Source: Mycolicibacterium parafortuitum (GTDB lineage: Bacteria; Actinomycetota; Actinomycetes; Mycobacteriales; Mycobacteriaceae). Taken from it: a DNA stretch of 64,000 nucleotides. Location of the stretch: the NCBI RefSeq assembly GCF_002086815.1, contig NZ_MVID01000002.1, positions 124,001 to 188,000 of the forward strand, given 5' to 3'. The notes under the pieces were generated by a model, which searched no databases, was not told the DNA's origin, and saw nothing but the letters and a program-made list of their open reading frames with translations. Every line of letters begins with the position of its first letter. Within the stretch, counting starts at the first letter, position 1. Below are positions 36,340-44,602 of this stretch, in pieces. The translations under genes were made by a program, and so were the position numbers.

Positions 36340-38076
36340 ATGAACTTCGTCGGACTCGACCTCGCGTGGGGTGAGAAGAACCAAACGGGCGTGGCCGTGG
36401 TCGACACCGACGGGCGTCTGTTGCATGTGGGAGCGGCGACCGACGACGACAGCATCGCCGCGGCCGTCGCCCCCTACACCGACTCCGAATGCCTGGTCGC
36501 CATCGACGCCCCGCTGATCGTGAAAAACGCGACCGGGCACCGCCCGGCGGAGGCGCAGTTCAACAGGGACTTCCAGCGGTTCGAGGCAGGCGCCCGGCCC
36601 GCCTTCACCGACCGGCCCGAGTTCAAGCACCCGCGCGCCGCGCGGATCGCCGAACGCCTCGGGCTGGACACGGATCCGAACTCGGCCTCGCCGCGTCGGG
36701 CGATCGAGGTGTATCCGCACCCGGCGACCATCGTGCTGTTCGGTCTGGAGAAGACGCTGAAGTACAAGCGCGGACCGTTCGAGAGCCGCCACCGCGCACT
36801 GCTGCAGTTGATGACGCTGATCGAGGGGCTCGACGATGCGACGCCGAGGTTGCGCGTGAACCGCAGCGTGTCATGGGTGGAACTGCGCAAGCGGGTCGAG
36901 GCCGCGACCAAGCCCAGCCACCTCGACCGGGACGAGGACCCCGTCGACGCGGTGCTCTGCGCGTATGTCGGGCTGTACTGGTATCACCGGCCGCAGGACG
37001 TCACCATCTACGGCGACCACGCGTGCGGCTACATCGTCACCCCGTCGCTGCCTTCGGACCGGTTGCCCGAGACCCCGCCGCCCGCGCCGAAGCCGCGGGT
37101 CCGGGCCCCCGAGTCCACAGGCCCGTCGGCGGCGGTCACCGAGTACGCCGCGCGCCGGCCTGCCCTGGTGGAGGCCACCGCCCAGTACCTCGAGTTGGTG
37201 ACCGGGTTGCTCGACGACGCCGGCATCAACTACCTGTCGGTCGCGGCGCGCACCAAGAGCGTGGACTCGTTCGCCGCCAAGGCCGAACGTCGCGGCCCCG
37301 ACGGGACGCCGCTGTTCACCGAGCCGCTGGTGGAGGTCACCGATCTGATCGGGTTGCGTGTCATCACCTATCTGCGGGAGGACGTCGACACGGTCGCCGA
37401 ACTGCTCGCCGAGGAGATGCGCCTGCTCGACGACCGCGACATGGGGCAGGAGACCGCACGCGAGGGCCGCTGGGGTTACGCCAGCAGGCATCTGCTGGTC
37501 GGGGTCGAGGGCATTCAGCAGCCGGCGTCGATCCAGGTGCGCACCGTGCTGCAGCATGCCTGGGCCGAATTCGAACACGAGATCCGGTACAAGGGTTCGA
37601 TTCCCGCCGCTCATGTTCCCGATCTGGACCGTCGCTTCACCCTCGCCGCGGGTCTGCTCGAACTCGCCGACCGGGAGTTCTCCGCGGTGCGCGAACGGCT
37701 ACGGACCTCGCTGCCCGAGACGGCCACCCCGGAGGTCACCAGCGATCCTCGGATCCCGACCCCGGTGCTGGCCACCTATCTGGGCAACCGGTTCCCGGAT
37801 GCGGGGTGGTCGCGCACCGACCACTACACGTGGATCGCGGGGCTGCTGCTCGACCTCGGCATCGACTCGATCGACGAGGTCGACACGGTGCTGGCCGGCA
37901 TCGACACCGACGCTGTGAACGCGGCGATGGACTACCGCTACCCGGCCGGCGCGGTCCGCCGCCTCGACGACGCACTGCTGGCCATCTACGGCCCCGAATA
38001 CATTGCCCTTGAGGGCAATTCGCACCGCATCAAGTTGTTGGAGACGCGACTCGGCCGCCTGCACCAGGAGCCCTAG
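36340..38076 (+). CDS. DUF429 (RNase H-like) plus RelA/SpoT synthetase fusion, MS_RHII-RSD type
   Basis: The 578-residue protein joins two domains. The N-terminal DUF429 domain (about 1-230) has a ribonuclease-H-like fold, FVGLDLAWGEKNQTGVAVVD and LVAIDAPLIV, with acidic residues where RNase H enzymes bind metals. The C-terminal half (about 280-450) is a (p)ppGpp synthetase-type nucleotidyltransferase: ARTKSVDSFAAK, VTDLIGLRVITY, GYASRHLLV, and IQVRTVLQHAWAEFEHEIRYKG. This matches the dual-function MS_RHII-RSD protein described in M. smegmatis, which combines RNase HII and alarmone synthesis. CACAGT at 36328-36333 would make the message leaderless at ATG 36340; ATG 36334 is the alternative. 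Confidence 0.88.
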   Translation: MNFVGLDLAWGEKNQTGVAVVDTDGRLLHVGAATDDDSIAAAVAPYTDSECLVAIDAPLIVKNATGHRPAEAQFNRDFQRFEAGARPAFTDRPEFKHPRAARIAERLGLDTDPNSASPRRAIEVYPHPATIVLFGLEKTLKYKRGPFESRHRALLQLMTLIEGLDDATPRLRVNRSVSWVELRKRVEAATKPSHLDRDEDPVDAVLCAYVGLYWYHRPQDVTIYGDHACGYIVTPSLPSDRLPETPPPAPKPRVRAPESTGPSAAVTEYAARRPALVEATAQYLELVTGLLDDAGINYLSVAARTKSVDSFAAKAERRGPDGTPLFTEPLVEVTDLIGLRVITYLREDVDTVAELLAEEMRLLDDRDMGQETAREGRWGYASRHLLVGVEGIQQPASIQVRTVLQHAWAEFEHEIRYKGSIPAAHVPDLDRRFTLAAGLLELADREFSAVRERLRTSLPETATPEVTSDPRIPTPVLATYLGNRFPDAGWSRTDHYTWIAGLLLDLGIDSIDEVDTVLAGIDTDAVNAAMDYRYPAGAVRRLDDALLAIYGPEYIALEGNSHRIKLLETRLGRLHQEP

Positions 38077-39512
38077 TCGGACATCGATCCCAGGGTGGTC
38101 GGGTCGGTGATGTGCCCGTCCTTGATGCCGAGCTGCTTGTTGATCTGCTGGGTCAGGAAGAACAGCACGATCCCGATGACGACCAGGCCGCCGGCGACGA
38201 TGTACTGCTGGGCGGGCCGGCCCGAGAACGGCAGCACGAGATACAGCGACACGATGAACCCGATCACCGGAAGCGCGGTCGGGGTCTTGAAGTGGCCGCC
38301 GGTCTCACGGACATCGCGGCGCAGCACCAGCACCGCGACGTTGACGACGGCGAACACCGCGAGCAACAGCAGGCTGGTCGTGCCGCCCAGGATGGCGATC
38401 GCGTTGCTGCTCGCGGAGGTCGACACGTAGATGATCAGGCCGAAAGCGATCACGGTGGTGAAGATGATGGCCACCCACGGCGACAGCCGCTTCGGGTGGA
38501 CCAGGCCCAGCACCGGTGGCAGCACGTGCTGGCGGGCCATGCCGTAGATCAGGCGGCTCGCCATCAGCATGTTGATCAGCGCGGTGTTCGACACCGCGAA
38601 CATCGTCAGGAACGGCAGGATGGTGTCGATCGGCAGCCCCGGAGCTCCGGCGCGGACCACCTCGACCAGCGGGGTGTCGCTCTCCTCCAGCTTGCCGATC
38701 GGCACCAGCGCCACCGCGACGATGGACACCAGGATGTAGACGACACCGGCGATCGACAGACCCGAGAGCAGGATCTTCGGGAACGTCTTGACCGGGTCCT
38801 TGGTCTCCTCGGCCATGTTGACCGAATCCTCGAAGCCGACCATCGCGAAGAACGCCAGCGAGGTCGCGGCGGTGACCGCCAGGAAGGTGTTCTTGTCCTC
38901 GGCCGTCTCGAACGCGACGATGCGGGAGAAGTCGACGTCTCCGCCGCCGGTGAACGCCCACAAGCCCACGGCGATGACCAGGATCAGGCCCGTGATCTCG
39001 ACGATGGTCAGGACGACGTTGAGCTTCACGCTCTCGCCGACGCCGCGATAGTTGATCGCGGCGAGGGCGGCCATGAACAGCAGCGCCAGGATCAGCACTC
39101 CGGCTTTCGGTGCGTCCTCCACCCCGACACCGGTGAAGAAGTTCGCCGCGAACGCCCTGGAAGCCGTTGACGCCGAGGTGATTCCGGAGCACATCACGAT
39201 GAACGCGACCAGGAAGGTGATGAAGTGGATGCCAAACGCCTTGTGCGCGTAGAGCGCAGCGCCTGCGGCCTGCGGGTACTTGGTCACCAGCTCCAGGTAG
39301 CTAAACGCGGTGATCGTCGCGACGGCGAACGCGATGAGGAACGGAAGCCACGCCGCGCCACCGACTTCGGCGGCGACGTCGCCGACGAGCGCGTATACGC
39401 CGGTGCCCAGGATGTCACCGACGACGAACAGCAGGAGCAGGCCGGGGCCCATCACCCGCTTGAGCTCGGGTTGTTTCTCGGAACCCTTCGGGCCGGCGGT
39501 TTGTTCTGACAT
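38073..39512 (-). CDS. APC-superfamily amino acid permease
   Basis: The 479-residue integral membrane protein shows about twelve transmembrane helices and the APC signature near the N-terminus (LLLLFVVGDILGTGVYALVG), where the unwound helix 1 GTG binds the substrate. FFAMVGFEDSVNMAEETKDPVKTFPKIL is the typical helix 6-7 region. It probably imports a neutral or cationic amino acid or a polyamine; specificity cannot be read. ATG 39512 has a GAGGAGGG ribosome site five bases upstream. Its stop overlaps the stop of the convergent RHII-RSD gene within a shared CTAG. Confidence 0.88.
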   Translation of the reverse strand: MSEQTAGPKGSEKQPELKRVMGPGLLLLFVVGDILGTGVYALVGDVAAEVGGAAWLPFLIAFAVATITAFSYLELVTKYPQAAGAALYAHKAFGIHFITFLVAFIVMCSGITSASTASRAFAANFFTGVGVEDAPKAGVLILALLFMAALAAINYRGVGESVKLNVVLTIVEITGLILVIAVGLWAFTGGGDVDFSRIVAFETAEDKNTFLAVTAATSLAFFAMVGFEDSVNMAEETKDPVKTFPKILLSGLSIAGVVYILVSIVAVALVPIGKLEESDTPLVEVVRAGAPGLPIDTILPFLTMFAVSNTALINMLMASRLIYGMARQHVLPPVLGLVHPKRLSPWVAIIFTTVIAFGLIIYVSTSASSNAIAILGGTTSLLLLAVFAVVNVAVLVLRRDVRETGGHFKTPTALPVIGFIVSLYLVLPFSGRPAQQYIVAGGLVVIGIVLFFLTQQINKQLGIKDGHITDPTTLGSMSD

Positions 39513-39662
39513 CACGCCCTCCTCACCGACTCGCGCAGATCACTCATCATCGAACAGCGCGTCGGCATATGCGGCACCAACGCGATAAACCGTGCCTGTG
39601 ACGTGTCCGCGGCGAAATACGTGAGGTCACGGCCACCCGTGTCGAAGGCAGCGCGCAGCGCC

Positions 39663-39702
39663 CCGGCGGTTTTCACCCCGACGGTTTAACCGGAGCCGCC
39701 GG
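39663..39702. terminator. Probable terminator downstream of the TetR gene
   Basis: CCGGCGG (39663-39669) pairs with CCGCCGG (39696-39702), with further partial pairing of GGTT and AACC inside. It lies just after the TetR stop (39715, minus strand) and before the permease start. Confidence 0.4.
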
Positions 39703-39714
39703 AATGCAAACGCC

Positions 39715-40323
39715 CTAGTTGAACGGGGCCAGGACATCGATCACGTCGATGAGGGTGGCCCGGGCGGTCGCGCGTGGCCCGTCCCCGTCGCCGACGAGCG
39801 CCGCGACCACCGCGCCGTCGACGGCACAGACCAGTGCGGTGACCAGTTCGGCGCGCACGGACCGGCCGGAACGTTCGACGACCTCGACGACCGCGTCGCT
39901 ACGCTGGCGCAGGATCCGGCGCTGGATGTCGCGCAGGCCGGGTTGGCGCGCGCAGGCGATATAGCGTTCGTAGCGCGAGATCACCTGTTCGGTCACCCGT
40001 TCGGGATTGTCGCCGATGAGCAGGTCGACGAGGATGTCGGCGGTCGCCTCCGCGCCGCGGCGGCGCCGGGACAGCGCCGAGATGCGGTCGCGCAACTGTT
40101 CCCCTTCGCGGAGCCCGACGTGCTCGACCGCGCACGCGATGAGATCTTCCAGCGAAGAGAAGTAGTACGTCGTCGAGGCGAGTGGCAGCCCGGCGCGGCG
40201 CGCGACGGCGCGGTGCCGCACCGCGTCGAAGCCCCCTTCGCAGAGAAGGTCCGCGGCTGCACTGACCAGCGCATACCGCCGACGTTCTCCCTTGGGAGTG
40301 ACCGCTGCCGTCACTCGTAGCAT
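39715..40323 (-). CDS. TetR-family transcriptional regulator (Rv0775-like)
   Basis: The 202-residue protein has a TetR-type N-terminus: RRRYALVSAAADLLCEGGFDAVRHRAVARRAGLPLASTTYYFSSLEDLIACAVEHV, in which LASTTYYFSS is the recognition helix and the following tyrosine-phenylalanine pair is diagnostic. The C-terminal domain (EGEQLRDRISALSRR...) is the ligand-binding core. ATG 40323 gives the HTH at the normal distance; the long open frame beyond that is a shadow of the esterase gene on the other strand. It is divergent from the esterase and lies upstream of the permease; either may be its target. Confidence 0.87.
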   Translation of the reverse strand: MLRVTAAVTPKGERRRYALVSAAADLLCEGGFDAVRHRAVARRAGLPLASTTYYFSSLEDLIACAVEHVGLREGEQLRDRISALSRRRRGAEATADILVDLLIGDNPERVTEQVISRYERYIACARQPGLRDIQRRILRQRSDAVVEVVERSGRSVRAELVTALVCAVDGAVVAALVGDGDGPRATARATLIDVIDVLAPFN

Positions 40324-40422
40324 GCTGCCAGCCGCGGGGGTATCGCCACCGGGGTTTCGGCGAATCCCAGGGCCCCGGCCGGCCACGCCGACCGGGGCGG
40401 CGGCACGGTGGCCGGTGGCAAG

Positions 40423-41274
40423 ATGTCGCCCATGCCGATGATGAACCGCCGGGGCGTGCTCGCGCTCGGCCTGCGCGCCGGGCTGATCGCCGCGGCAGGC
40501 ACGGCCGCCGTGGCCGCGGTCGACCCGGCACCGGCCGCGGCCGCCCCCGGCGCGGCCACCGATCCCGCCGGATACGCCACCGGCTCCTTCGTGTCCGCGG
40601 CACGCAACGGCACGACGGTGAACTGGGCCATCGCCCGCCCACCCGGCCAGACCGCGCCGCTGCGGCCGGTGATCCTGCTGCACGGCAAGGACTCCTCGGC
40701 CACCTCTGTGATGTCGATGGGCGTCGAACGGTTCCTCGCCGACGCGGTCAGCGCGGGGCTTCCTCCGTTCGCGATCGCCGCGGTGGACGGCGGTAACGGC
40801 TACTGGCACCGACGGGCCTCCGGAGACGACTCGGGGGCGATGGTGCTCGAGGAGTTCCTGCCGCTGCTGTCGGCCGAAGGGCTCGACACCTCCCGGGTCG
40901 CCTTCCTCGGATGGTCGATGGGCGGCTACGGTGCGATGCTGCTCGGATCGCGGCTCGGTCCCGCCCGCACCGCGGCGATCTGCGCGGTCAGTCCGGCGCT
41001 GTGGACCTCCCCGGGCGCCGCGGCCCCGGGCGCGTTCGACAGCGCCCAGGACTACGCCGCCAACAGTGTGTGGGGGCTGACCGGACTCGACGGGATCCCG
41101 TTGCGCATCGACTGTGGTTTCGACGATCCGTTCGCCGCGGCCACCCAGCAGTTCATCGCGCAGTTGCCGACGCCACCGGCCGGCGGGTTCTCCCCCGGCG
41201 GACACAACGCGGCGTTCTGGTCCTCGCAGCTCACCTCGGAGCTGACCTGGGCCGCGCCGCTGCTGACCGCGTGA
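40423..41274 (+). CDS. Secreted alpha/beta-hydrolase esterase (Rv0774c-like)
   Basis: The 283-residue protein starts with a twin-arginine type signal (NRRGVLALGLRAGLIAAAG) followed by an AxA-rich cleavage region near AAAAPGAA, so export is likely. The mature enzyme has an esterase-D-like alpha/beta fold: ILLHGKDSSATS (oxyanion region), the nucleophile elbow FLGWSMGGYGAMLLG with catalytic Ser, DCGFDDPF for the acid and PGGHNAAFW for the histidine. The M. tuberculosis homologue Rv0774c is reported as a lipase/esterase. Several ATGs are in frame (40423, 40432, 40438, 40441); the exact start is uncertain but all retain the signal. Confidence 0.85.
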   Translation: MSPMPMMNRRGVLALGLRAGLIAAAGTAAVAAVDPAPAAAAPGAATDPAGYATGSFVSAARNGTTVNWAIARPPGQTAPLRPVILLHGKDSSATSVMSMGVERFLADAVSAGLPPFAIAAVDGGNGYWHRRASGDDSGAMVLEEFLPLLSAEGLDTSRVAFLGWSMGGYGAMLLGSRLGPARTAAICAVSPALWTSPGAAAPGAFDSAQDYAANSVWGLTGLDGIPLRIDCGFDDPFAAATQQFIAQLPTPPAGGFSPGGHNAAFWSSQLTSELTWAAPLLTA

Positions 41275-41285
41275 CCTGCTGACCG

Positions 41286-42560
41286 CTAGCCCGGCAGCGA
41301 GATCCTGCCCTCGGCCGCGGCCTGGCCGATGTCGTGACGGAAGTGGCTGCCCGGCAAGCGGATACCGGCGATGGTGTGGTACGCGGACTCCCGCGCCGCG
41401 GCCAGGTCGGCGCCGACCCCGACGACCGAGAGCACCCTGCCACCCGAGGACACCACGCTGCCGTCGTCGCGGCGCGCGGTGCCGGCGTGCAGCACCCCTG
41501 CCGCGTCCGAGCCGTGGATCACGTCACCGACCCGCGGCCGGCCCGGATAGTTCTCCGCGGCCACCACCACCGCGACCGCGGATCCGTCGCGCCACTGCAG
41601 CGGCGGCCGGCCGGCCAGATCTCCCGTGGCGGCGGCGCGCAGCAGCTGGCCGAGCGGGGAATCGAGCAGGGCGAGCACCGCCTGGGTCTCGGGATCGCCG
41701 AAGCGGCAGTTGAATTCGACGACCGCGGGACCGTTCGAGGTGATCGCCAGGCCGGCGTACAACAGTCCGGAGAATGCGCTGCCCCGCCGGACCATTTCGG
41801 CGGCAACAGGCTTGACGACTTCGTCGACGATCTGCCGGGTCACCTCGGCGGGCAGCCACGGCAGCGGGGTGTAGGCCCCCATCCCGCCGGTGTTGGGACC
41901 GGTATCCCCGTCGCCGACCCGCTTGAAATCCTGCGCGGGCAGCAACGGAACCACCGTCTCACCGTCGACCACGCAGAACAGCGACACCTCGGGACCGTCC
42001 AGGAACGACTCGAGCAGCACCGGATGACCCGCGTCGAGCAGGCTCGCGGCGTGCGCGCGGGCGGCGTCGCGGTCGGTCGTGACGACCACACCCTTGCCCG
42101 CGGCCAGGCCGTCGTCTTTGACCACCCAGGCCCGCTGGCCGGCCGGCGGGCCGAAGCGGTCCAGCGCCGCGTCGAGGTGGGCGGGATTGTCGACGATCTC
42201 GCTGCCCGCGGTACGCACCCCGGCGGCGGCCATCACGTCCTTGGCGAACGCCTTGGACCCCTCGATCCGAGCGGCGTCCTTCGTCGGGCCGAAGCAGGCG
42301 ATACCCGCGGCACGCACGGCGTCGGCGACGCCGAGCACCAACGGCACCTCGGGCCCGATCACGACCAGATCGGCCCCGACCCGCTCGGCCAGCGCGACGA
42401 CGGCGTCACCGGAGGTGACGTCGAGGTCGTACTGATCGGCGATCGAGGCGGTGCCGGCGTTGCCGGGCGCGACCGACAACCCGTCGACCTCCGGGTCTCG
42501 GCGCAGAGCAAGCAGCAGCGCGTGTTCACGGGCTCCGGATCCAACTACCAGGACGTGCAC
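41286..42560 (-). CDS. purD: Phosphoribosylamine-glycine ligase (GAR synthetase)
   Basis: The 424-residue ATP-grasp enzyme makes GAR, the second step of purine synthesis. Identifying features are [19 protein letters not shown] at the start, [24 protein letters not shown], the ATP-grasp segment [38 protein letters not shown], and the metal-binding [17 protein letters not shown] 42560 is the only sensible start; the upstream open frame is antisense to other sequence. It corresponds to Rv0772 and is the last purine gene in this window. ggtA, which neighbours purD in M. tuberculosis (Rv0773c), is missing here. Confidence 0.96.
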   Translation of the reverse strand: MHVLVVGSGAREHALLLALRRDPEVDGLSVAPGNAGTASIADQYDLDVTSGDAVVALAERVGADLVVIGPEVPLVLGVADAVRAAGIACFGPTKDAARIEGSKAFAKDVMAAAGVRTAGSEIVDNPAHLDAALDRFGPPAGQRAWVVKDDGLAAGKGVVVTTDRDAARAHAASLLDAGHPVLLESFLDGPEVSLFCVVDGETVVPLLPAQDFKRVGDGDTGPNTGGMGAYTPLPWLPAEVTRQIVDEVVKPVAAEMVRRGSAFSGLLYAGLAITSNGPAVVEFNCRFGDPETQAVLALLDSPLGQLLRAAATGDLAGRPPLQWRDGSAVAVVVAAENYPGRPRVGDVIHGSDAAGVLHAGTARRDDGSVVSSGGRVLSVVGVGADLAAARESAYHTIAGIRLPGSHFRHDIGQAAAEGRISLPG

Positions 42561-42609
42561 AGATGCCCACCCTAGTGGCAACGGGCCGGGCGACATCCAC
42601 CCGATTCGG

Positions 42610-42636
42610 CCATACAATTCTCACGTCAGTGTATGG
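42610..42636. promoter_or_regulatory. Inverted repeat operator overlapping the -10 of the P450 promoter
   Basis: CCATACA (42610-42616) and TGTATGG (42630-42636) form a perfect seven-base inverted repeat with a 13-base spacer. The left arm overlaps TACAAT (42613-42618), a near-perfect -10 element, so a bound repressor would block the promoter. The P450 start is at 42677 with an AGAGGAGG ribosome site. Confidence 0.55.
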
Positions 42637-42676
42637 TCTTCTCCGAGTGCCGTACGTCACAGAGGAGGACACGCCG

Positions 42677-43921
42677 ATGACCGTCGAGAATGCCGCGGCG
42701 CCGAGTTGCCCGTTTCTCCCCCACGGATACGACTTCACCGATCCGGATGTGCTGCTCAGAGGCATCCCGGTCACCGAGTTCGCCGAGCTGCGCAAGACCG
42801 CACCGGTGTGGTGGAACGCGCAGGAGGAGTCGATCTTCGACGACGGCGGCTACTGGGTGATCTCCCGCCACGAGGACATCAAGGCGATCTCCCGCAACGG
42901 CTCGGTGTGGTCCACCAACGCCAAGGGCGCGGTGATGCGGCTGCCCGACGGGGTCACCGCCGAACAACTCGACCTGACCAAGGCGCTGCTGATCAACCAC
43001 GACGCCCCCGAACACACCCGGCTGCGCAAGATCATCTCGCGGCTGTTCACCCCGCGCGCCGTCGCCGGCATGGAGGCCAAGCTCGCCGACGCCGCCCGCG
43101 AGATCGTGCGCCGCGCCGCCGAGAAGGACCGCGGCAACTTCGTCGACGACGTCGCGATGATGCTGCCCCTGCAAGCGATCGCCGATCTGATCGGCGTGCC
43201 CGAAGGCGACCGCGAGAAGCTGTTCGGATGGTCCAACGCGATCATGAACACCGACGACCCGGACTTCGACGCCGACCCGACGATGGCCAACGCCGAGCTG
43301 ATGGGTTACGCGTACACGATGGCCGAACAGCGGCGCCGCTGCCCGGCCGACGACATCGTGACCCGGCTGATCCAGGCCGATCTCGACGGCGACTCGCTCG
43401 GCGAGGTCGAATTCGCGTTCTTCGTGATCCTGCTCGCGGTGGCGGGCAACGAGACCACCCGCAACGCGATGACCCACGGCATGAACGCGTTCTTCGACAA
43501 CCCCGAGCAGTGGGAGCTCTACAAGCGGGAGCGCCCGGAGACCGCGATCGACGAGATCATCCGGTGGGCCACCCCGGTGCACTGCTTCCAGCGCACCGCG
43601 CTGGAGGACGTCGAGGTCGGTGGGGTCACGATCGCCAAGGGGCAACGGGTCGGGTTGTTCTACAGTTCGGCGAACTTCGACGAAGAGGTGTTCGCCGATC
43701 CCTTCACCTTTGACATTCTGCGGAACCCGAACCCGCACTTGGCCTTCGGCGGCAACGGGGCCCACTTCTGCATCGGCGCGAATCTGGCGCGGATGGAGAT
43801 CAAGCTGATGTTCGACGAGATCGCCGACCAGATCCCCGACATCTCGAAGCTCGCCGAGCCGCAACGGCTGCGGTCCGGCTGGATCAACGGGGTCAAGGAC
43901 CTGCAGGTCGCCTACAGATAG
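42677..43921 (+). CDS. Cytochrome P450, CYP125-like
   Basis: The 414-residue P450 has the I-helix AVAGNETTRN, an ExxR motif in the K helix (DEIIRWATP region), and the heme loop FGGNGAHFCIGANLAR with Cys365 as the iron ligand. The whole sequence closely follows CYP125, the mycobacterial steroid C26/C27 monooxygenase that starts cholesterol side-chain breakdown: the opening PHGYDFTDPDVL, WWNAQ, HTRLRKIISRLFTPRAV, QLDLTKALLINHDAPE and FYSSANFDEEVFADPFTF. This copy is not in a cholesterol gene cluster, so it may act on another sterol or branched substrate. No ferredoxin is adjacent. The TetR gene 43 bases downstream may regulate it. Confidence 0.88.
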   Translation: MTVENAAAPSCPFLPHGYDFTDPDVLLRGIPVTEFAELRKTAPVWWNAQEESIFDDGGYWVISRHEDIKAISRNGSVWSTNAKGAVMRLPDGVTAEQLDLTKALLINHDAPEHTRLRKIISRLFTPRAVAGMEAKLADAAREIVRRAAEKDRGNFVDDVAMMLPLQAIADLIGVPEGDREKLFGWSNAIMNTDDPDFDADPTMANAELMGYAYTMAEQRRRCPADDIVTRLIQADLDGDSLGEVEFAFFVILLAVAGNETTRNAMTHGMNAFFDNPEQWELYKRERPETAIDEIIRWATPVHCFQRTALEDVEVGGVTIAKGQRVGLFYSSANFDEEVFADPFTFDILRNPNPHLAFGGNGAHFCIGANLARMEIKLMFDEIADQIPDISKLAEPQRLRSGWINGVKDLQVAYR

Positions 43922-43952
43922 CCGACCGCGGGATCGATTCCGGCAGGTGGCC

Positions 43953-43958
43953 TAGAGT
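43953..43958 (+). promoter_or_regulatory. -10 hexamer for a leaderless TetR mRNA
   Basis: TAGAGT fits TANNNT and ends six bases before GTG 43965, so the TetR gene probably has its own leaderless transcript despite being only 43 bases after the P450 stop. Confidence 0.5.
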
Positions 43959-43964
43959 TCGTTC

Positions 43965-44558
43965 GTGCGCACCCACGGTTGGTCAGGAGCCAAGCCGGCC
44001 TCCGACGAGGAGGCCGTCGCCCGGATCCTGGCGGCGGCGGGCAAGGTGATCGAGGACCGCGGCGCCGACTTCAGCATCTCGGACGTCGCGCGCACCGTCG
44101 GGGTGACCCGCCAGACGGTGTACCGGTACTTCCCGTCCACAGAGGCCCTGCTCGTGGCGGGGGCCGTGCACGCCGTCGACGGTTTCCTCGACCGCCTGAC
44201 CGCGCACATGGCCGGTGTCACCGATCCCCGCGAGGCCGTCGCAGAGGCGGTGGCGACCGCGTTGGAATGGCTGCCCCGGGAGAAGTACATCGGCCTGATC
44301 ATGGTGCCGGGCCGTTCGACGCACGTGCAGTCGGTGACGTCGGACATCGCGTTGCGTTTCGCCCGCGACATGGTCGGACGGCTGGATGTCGACTGGACGC
44401 AGGCCGGTTTCGACGAGGACGAACTGGGCCAACTCTCCGAGCACCTGCTGCGCATCATCCAGTCGTTCGTCCTCGATCCCGGCCGCCCACCGCGCCACGG
44501 CGACGAGCTGCGTGGCTATCTGCGGCGATGGGTCGGTAACGCGATACTCCCGCACTGA
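43965..44558 (+). CDS. TetR-family transcriptional regulator
   Basis: The 197-residue regulator has its DNA-binding domain at about residues 15-62: AVARILAAAGKVIEDRGADFSISDVARTVGVTRQTVYRYFPSTEALLVAGAVHAV, with TRQTVYRYFPS as recognition helix. The remainder is a helical ligand-binding domain (HMAGVTDPREAVAEAVATALEWLP...). It starts with GTG 43965 and lies directly after the CYP125-like gene in the same direction, so it is the best candidate for binding the inverted repeat at 42610-42636. The inducer is not identifiable. Confidence 0.86.
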   Translation: MRTHGWSGAKPASDEEAVARILAAAGKVIEDRGADFSISDVARTVGVTRQTVYRYFPSTEALLVAGAVHAVDGFLDRLTAHMAGVTDPREAVAEAVATALEWLPREKYIGLIMVPGRSTHVQSVTSDIALRFARDMVGRLDVDWTQAGFDEDELGQLSEHLLRIIQSFVLDPGRPPRHGDELRGYLRRWVGNAILPH

Positions 44559-44590
44559 AATTGGTGCCCAAGGGGTCGCATCGCCCGTCC

Positions 44591-44596
44591 TAGACT
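44591..44596 (+). promoter_or_regulatory. -10 hexamer for a leaderless mRNA of the EspA/EspE-like gene
   Basis: TAGACT fits TANNNT and ends six bases before ATG 44603. No ribosome-binding site precedes this ATG. Confidence 0.5.
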
Positions 44597-44602
44597 CGAG
44601 AA

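Noticed and set aside
40408..41274. GTG 40408 as start of the esterase
   Set aside because: It adds only a few residues before the twin-arginine signal and has no better ribosome site; one of the ATGs from 40423 is more likely.
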